Shown one piece after another: positions 60,741 through 64,000 of a stretch of 64,000 bases of DNA. How positions within the stretch are numbered: the stretch's first letter is position 1; each line of letters starts with the position of its first letter. The stretch is from NCBI RefSeq assembly GCF_007828215.1, contig NZ_VIUE01000025.1, positions 36,464 through 100,463 on the forward strand, written 5' to 3'. The notes below the pieces were generated by a model, which saw only the letters and a list, made by a program, of their open reading frames with translations, was not told where the DNA came from and ran no database searches. The position numbers and the translations under genes are program-made. This stretch comes from Pseudomonas sp. SJZ074. Lineage in GTDB: Bacteria; Pseudomonadota; Gammaproteobacteria; Pseudomonadales; Pseudomonadaceae.

Positions 60741-60776
60741 AGCACTGCGTTCGCCCCTACCCCAAGGAGCAACACA

Positions 60777-61256
60777 ATGATCTCGTACCTTTACCTACCG
60801 ATTCTCACCTTCTGCACGTTTGTTCTCATATCCATCCGCCGATACTGGGTGTGCGTAGACCGGCTCGGATACATGAAAGAGGTTTCTAAACGAGCGCCGT
60901 CGTTACTGCAACGAGACCTCATAGCCGCAGTACTTGCAATGGTGCCATTCGCAATGGCGGCCATTGACTGGTTCGGAATAACGCTTCCCCGCCAGTCAGC
61001 CCCGATCCCTCCAGATTTCGCTGCACTGCTCTCAGCCTGCTGCGTATGCGCCTGCATAGGCGCTCTCAACGATACCTTTGAACGCCTCGCAGGCAACTGG
61101 GCAGGAACGCGGGAAAGCGCTCTGCGTACAGTCGCGTCGCTACGGATCATTGATCAAGCAGAGCTGGCCGCAGCGCTGAATGTGTTCAGCAATCGCAGCG
61201 CGAAAGCCGCAAGCGCGGAACCAACCAGCAGCATTGGCCGGGAGGTGAAAAAATGA
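60777..61256 (+). CDS. Membrane protein of unknown function
   Basis: The 159-residue protein has three predicted transmembrane segments (near 3-20, 48-68 and 80-98) and a polar C-terminus. AAGGAG precedes the ATG. It overlaps the lipoprotein gene (ATGA), so it likely belongs with the transfer-related pair that follows. No family recognised. Confidence 0.7.
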   Translation: MISYLYLPILTFCTFVLISIRRYWVCVDRLGYMKEVSKRAPSLLQRDLIAAVLAMVPFAMAAIDWFGITLPRQSAPIPPDFAALLSACCVCACIGALNDTFERLAGNWAGTRESALRTVASLRIIDQAELAAALNVFSNRSAKAASAEPTSSIGREVKK

Positions 61257-61516
61257 AAAGGGTTCCTGCTCTCCTGCTCATCACAGCTTCAATTCTCACG
61301 GGCTGCGAACGACAAGAATCTATTCAAACCGTCGATTGGTACAAGGCAAATACATCCGAGCGCTTGAAGCTGCTGGAGAGGTGCAAGGCCAGCCCTGGAG
61401 AGCTCTCTATCTCTGCGAGCTGCATCAACGCGTCATCGGCCGCGAATGCAATAACGCTGGAGCTACGCGGTTACAAACACCGCGAGCCAATCAATTTTTC
61501 TTCTCAGGGAAAATAG
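61253..61516 (+). CDS. EexN-like entry-exclusion lipoprotein
   Basis: The 87-residue protein has a lipoprotein signal peptide (LLLITASILTGC, Cys 18). It then has VDWYKANTSERLKLLERCKASPGEL and a C.NAS motif, the EexN pattern (WY..., paired cysteines, NA). In IncN plasmids Eex reduces entry of related plasmids into the recipient. GGGAGGTGA precedes the start. It is followed at once by virB6-type gene, the same order as eex-traD in pKM101. Confidence 0.78.
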   Translation: MKRVPALLLITASILTGCERQESIQTVDWYKANTSERLKLLERCKASPGELSISASCINASSAANAITLELRGYKHREPINFSSQGK

Positions 61517-61517
61517 A

Positions 61518-62594
61518 ATGACGACCACGACGGGAATATTCGAATGGATGGCGGGGAGCATGGACCAAACCCTCCAGACCTTCATAAGCGTGACGTCCAG
61601 CCGAGTCATCGATGACTTTTCACTAACGGTAACGCTTTGTGGAACGCTCTATTTGACCATGATGGGCTTTATGATGATCACCGGCACAATCGAGCAACCC
61701 GCATCCCATTTCCTCAAGACCTGCGGAAAGTTTCTGCTAATCAGCGGGCTGGCAATGAACGCAGACACGTATATGTCGTGGGTAGTGGAGGCACTACACG
61801 GCCTGGAAACAGGGGTTGCTTCTGCCTTTTCAGCTACTGGCGACTCAACGGTCTCAAGGTCTGTATTTCAGGTAGTGGACAAGGCCATGTCCGACGGCTG
61901 GGCAATAGGCGCCGATATTCTAACGAAGATGGGACTTCGTGCTGGGTACGACATCGGAATGATATTTTTTGATTTGTTGACCGCCATAATCGTATACGCG
62001 GCAACACTTATTATCGCGGTTCCAGCAGGGGCAATGATCATCGTTGCAAAGGGAATGCTGTCGATCATGCTCGGCATCGGGCCAATTTTTATCATGATGC
62101 TGTTGTTTGGGCAGTTCACCTCCAAATGGTTCGATAGCTGGTTCGCCCAGGTCATCACCTACATCCTGCAAATCGCACTGGTTGTCACGGTGCTCAGTTT
62201 CGGGATCAAGTTTTTCTCATCGCTAACGAGCGACATACTCGCGACACCCGGTGACTACCCGGTATCCACCTTCCTGGAGCTTTTGGTGGTGACGGTCGTT
62301 GTGCTGTACATGCTGCAGCAAGCCAATGCCGTCGCTGGCAGCCTTGCAGGGGGAATATCCAGCGCAGGGCTCACCCTACGTGGAATCGCAAGCGGTGCCG
62401 CCTCACCAATCACCAAAGGGCTCAACCGACAGTCCACACGCCGAGACATGCAGTCGGGGCAAATGGTCACTGCTGGACGCTTGAACCACCTCGCGGCCGG
62501 CAACACAGCCTGGAACCCAGCCTACCGACAGCACGTCATGCAGAACATGGGCAAAAACTGGGGGAATGCTACCGGGGGCAAAGTAAATCAGTAG
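61518..62594 (+). CDS. VirB6/TrbL-type conjugation membrane protein
   Basis: The 358-residue protein has five or six transmembrane segments (near 35-55, 65-82, 145-200, 215-235, 250-270). It matches the TrbL/VirB6 family in length and character, a T4SS inner-membrane channel component. The C-terminus is polar (RQSTRRDMQSGQMVTAGRL...). A terminator follows directly. No other VirB gene is in the window, so it appears to be an orphan unless a transfer region lies beyond. Confidence 0.85.
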   Translation: MTTTTGIFEWMAGSMDQTLQTFISVTSSRVIDDFSLTVTLCGTLYLTMMGFMMITGTIEQPASHFLKTCGKFLLISGLAMNADTYMSWVVEALHGLETGVASAFSATGDSTVSRSVFQVVDKAMSDGWAIGADILTKMGLRAGYDIGMIFFDLLTAIIVYAATLIIAVPAGAMIIVAKGMLSIMLGIGPIFIMMLLFGQFTSKWFDSWFAQVITYILQIALVVTVLSFGIKFFSSLTSDILATPGDYPVSTFLELLVVTVVVLYMLQQANAVAGSLAGGISSAGLTLRGIASGAASPITKGLNRQSTRRDMQSGQMVTAGRLNHLAAGNTAWNPAYRQHVMQNMGKNWGNATGGKVNQ

Positions 62595-62614
62595 CCCCTG
62601 ACGTATGGCTCATC

Positions 62615-62642
62615 AGACCTCGCTTCGGCGGGGTCTTTTTCT
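62615..62642 (+). terminator. Terminator after the VirB6-type gene
   Basis: AGACCTCGC (62615-62623) pairs with GCGGGGTCT (62628-62636) across a TTCG tetraloop, followed by T-run. Confidence 0.92.
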
Positions 62643-63317
62643 GAGTACCTTCAACAAGCGGATGGCGGGTCAAGGGGTTGGTGCGGCCCGCAGGAGCGAA
62701 GCGACGAGGACTCGGCCCCTTGACGCGGCAGAAGCGACCAACGCTCACGGCATGGGTGTAGGGGATCAAGGCCGGAGGCCGCCCCTGCACCCTTGACGAC
62801 AGAGGGCGACTCGCTCCCTTCCCGCTTGCGGGAAGGGCGGGGGGATGGGCAATCCAAAAATCCGTTAACCGATTGTAAGTAAACGACTAATAGTAAAAAC
62901 AAGACAGTTTCAGCGCGCCTCTGATTCATGTTCAATCATAAGCCGCATCAAACCTGTCACGGACACACAATCCCACGGCATGCGAATGCAACACGACTAT
63001 GAAAACTCCGCGCTCCGCTTGGGCAACCCCTTCGGTTGCATCCCGTGTCCGAACTTGCCGGACTGGCTGCGGGGGCAGGTACGGCGGGCCGAGCCCTTGA
63101 CCTCCCCCTTGCCATAGGCTCAGCGCTTCCTGTGGCGTCAAGGGTCCGGCTACGCCCGGCATCCTCACCCGTTCGGTGCTCGCCTTCGGCTCCGCTCCGC
63201 ATGCGGCTTCCGGTGCCGCCCTTGACACCACATCCAGCCAAAACCTTGATACTTTGAAACGCACCTGAGACCAGAGCGGACGCGCTCCTGCGTTCAACCA
63301 AACAGCGAGAAATCCAC
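62643..63317. repeat. 675-base non-coding region with six CCCTTGAC motifs
   Basis: CCCTTGAC occurs at 62717, 62790, 63094 and 63219, and its complement GTCAAGGG at 62669 and 63137. They fall into two GC-rich blocks (about 62669-62797 and 63015-63226) that look like inverted, diverged copies, separated by an AT-rich segment. No gene is supported. The region may be an origin of transfer, partition site or remains of an insertion. Confidence 0.55.
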
Positions 63318-63605
63318 ATGACCTCAAATAACCGAGAGCCAACGCAGCATCAAGAAAGCACCGAAATTGAAGCCGTTGATAGGAAGGATCTGGAGCATCA
63401 GATTTCTGAGGCAGAGCAGAACGAGCGAAAGAAAGCTGTCGCCTTTGCCTATGCGTCCATCGGCCTTTCTGGATTCGAAACCTCAGCAGAAATGAAACAC
63501 CTTGGTCAGCGCTACATCACCGGCGAAATTGACCTGAACGAATTTGTCATGCTCTCGCAGAAGATGCGTCCTGACACGGACGATTCTCGGCCATCAGGAA
63601 CGTAG
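63318..63605 (+). CDS. VbhA-like antitoxin domain protein
   Basis: The 95-residue helical protein has the VbhA-family pattern (RKKAVAFAYASIGLSGFETSAEM, then RYITGEIDLNEFV). VbhA antitoxins block FIC toxins with an (S/T)xxxE(G/N) motif. Here the motif reads SIGLSG at 47-52, with Ser in place of Glu. No Fic toxin gene is found in the remaining 395 bases, although one could lie beyond. It may be a degenerate or repurposed antitoxin. Confidence 0.7.
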   Translation: MTSNNREPTQHQESTEIEAVDRKDLEHQISEAEQNERKKAVAFAYASIGLSGFETSAEMKHLGQRYITGEIDLNEFVMLSQKMRPDTDDSRPSGT

Positions 63606-63621
63606 TGAGCCTTGCTAAAAG

Positions 63622-63889
63622 CTTGTTCATGAACAAGATCCAATACGGTCAGATATCTAATGCAGGATAGGCAGATCGCCGGTTTTGTGTATATCACTAC
63701 CCCACAGATGTCTTGTTCATGAACAAGAACTAAAGCGAGTGAAGATCTAGTGCAGGTTAGGCGTTCGCCGAGAATGTGACACCCACTACACCCCGTCTTC
63801 CTCCTCCACCACCTGAGGTGGTCTCAATCGTTCTGCTCTCCCCTCATCACTAAGGCAACAAAGGCGTAGGTGGACTAGTGCAGGATAGG
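63622..63889. repeat. Palindrome and iteron-like repeat array
   Basis: CTTGTTCATGAACAAG, a perfect 16-base palindrome, occurs at 63622-63637 and 63712-63727. A 15-base direct repeat follows each by 35 bases: CTAATGCAGGATAGG (63657) and CTAGTGCAGGTTAGG (63747), with a third, CTAGTGCAGGATAGG, at 63875. The first two units are spaced exactly 90 bases. Such arrays are typical of plasmid control, partition or origin sites. 63606-64000 contains no gene that I can support. Confidence 0.7.
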
Positions 63890-64000
63890 AAGACGCTGTA
63901 ACTTCGTATGCGTCCGGCCATCACGCCTTGCGTGATTAAACCGGCTGCCACCTATGCGGCAGCAACTGATCGACTTCACTCGCACGCTGCGTCGGCAGGC

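Larger units (their letters stand above)
53668..64000. mobile_element. Second integrative element at the same tRNA (partial)
   Basis: It begins with a tyrosine integrase just after the duplicated tRNA end and runs past the window. The content (replication-initiator-like gene, EexN-like lipoprotein, VirB6/TrbL, VbhA-like antitoxin, clusters of repeats) and its lower GC than the flanks suggest an integrated plasmid or ICE-type element. No right att site is visible in the window. Confidence 0.75.

Noticed and set aside
60527..60775. 82-codon minus-strand frame across the direct repeats
   Set aside because: It may simply reflect the DNA repeat; no ribosome-binding site was evident. It is mentioned under the repeat as an alternative.
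1..64000. CRISPR arrays or complete insertion sequences
   Set aside because: I saw no regularly spaced repeats with unique spacers and no transposase gene.

Overview
The window is from a Pseudomonas chromosome, most likely of the P. fluorescens group. The reasons are the gene order lptD-surA-pdxA-rsmA-apaG-apaH-glpE followed by prkA-yeaH-spoVR, cca, folK-folB, plsY, tsaD and the rpsU-dnaG-rpoD operon, an rmcA-type c-di-GMP gene, Pseudomonas REP-like inverted repeats, and high-GC codon use. All identifications come from reading the sequence and from family knowledge; no database search was run.

Region 1 (1-23387) is core chromosome: outer-membrane biogenesis (lptD, surA), vitamin B6 (pdxA), rRNA methylation (rsmA), Ap4A hydrolysis (apaH), a stress module (prkA/yeaH/spoVR), tRNA CCA repair (cca), folate synthesis (folK, folB), phospholipid synthesis (plsY), tRNA t6A modification (tsaD), the macromolecular synthesis operon, rmcA, and a tRNA with anticodon CAU that looks like the lysidine-type tRNA-Ile2.

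Region 2 (about 23343-53667) is an apparently intact P2-related prophage integrated in the 3' half of that tRNA. It has an accessory SH3b/membrane gene next to attL, then integrase, two tandem paralogous XRE regulators, a divergent Cox-like gene with palindromic operators between them, and a primase-helicase. After these come a cluster of ten CCTTCCA iteron-like motifs (candidate origin), small early genes, an Ogr activator and a P2-type head module. The tail is of HP1/K139 type (DUF2586 sheath, DUF2597 tube, a chaperone with a dnaX-type -1 frameshift site, tape measure, baseplate, fibre, hub and spike). attR is at 53623-53667.

Region 3 (53668-64000, running off the window) is a second integrative element beginning with its own tyrosine integrase at the duplicated tRNA end. 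It carries several unknown genes, a DUF4238 protein, a ParB-like 'GKHR' membrane protein, a replication-initiator-like gene with internal palindromes, and an EexN-like entry-exclusion lipoprotein plus an orphan VirB6/TrbL protein. It also has a VbhA-like antitoxin lacking the expected inhibitory glutamate, and several repeat arrays that look like origin or partition sites. It resembles an integrated plasmid or ICE, or the remnant of one.
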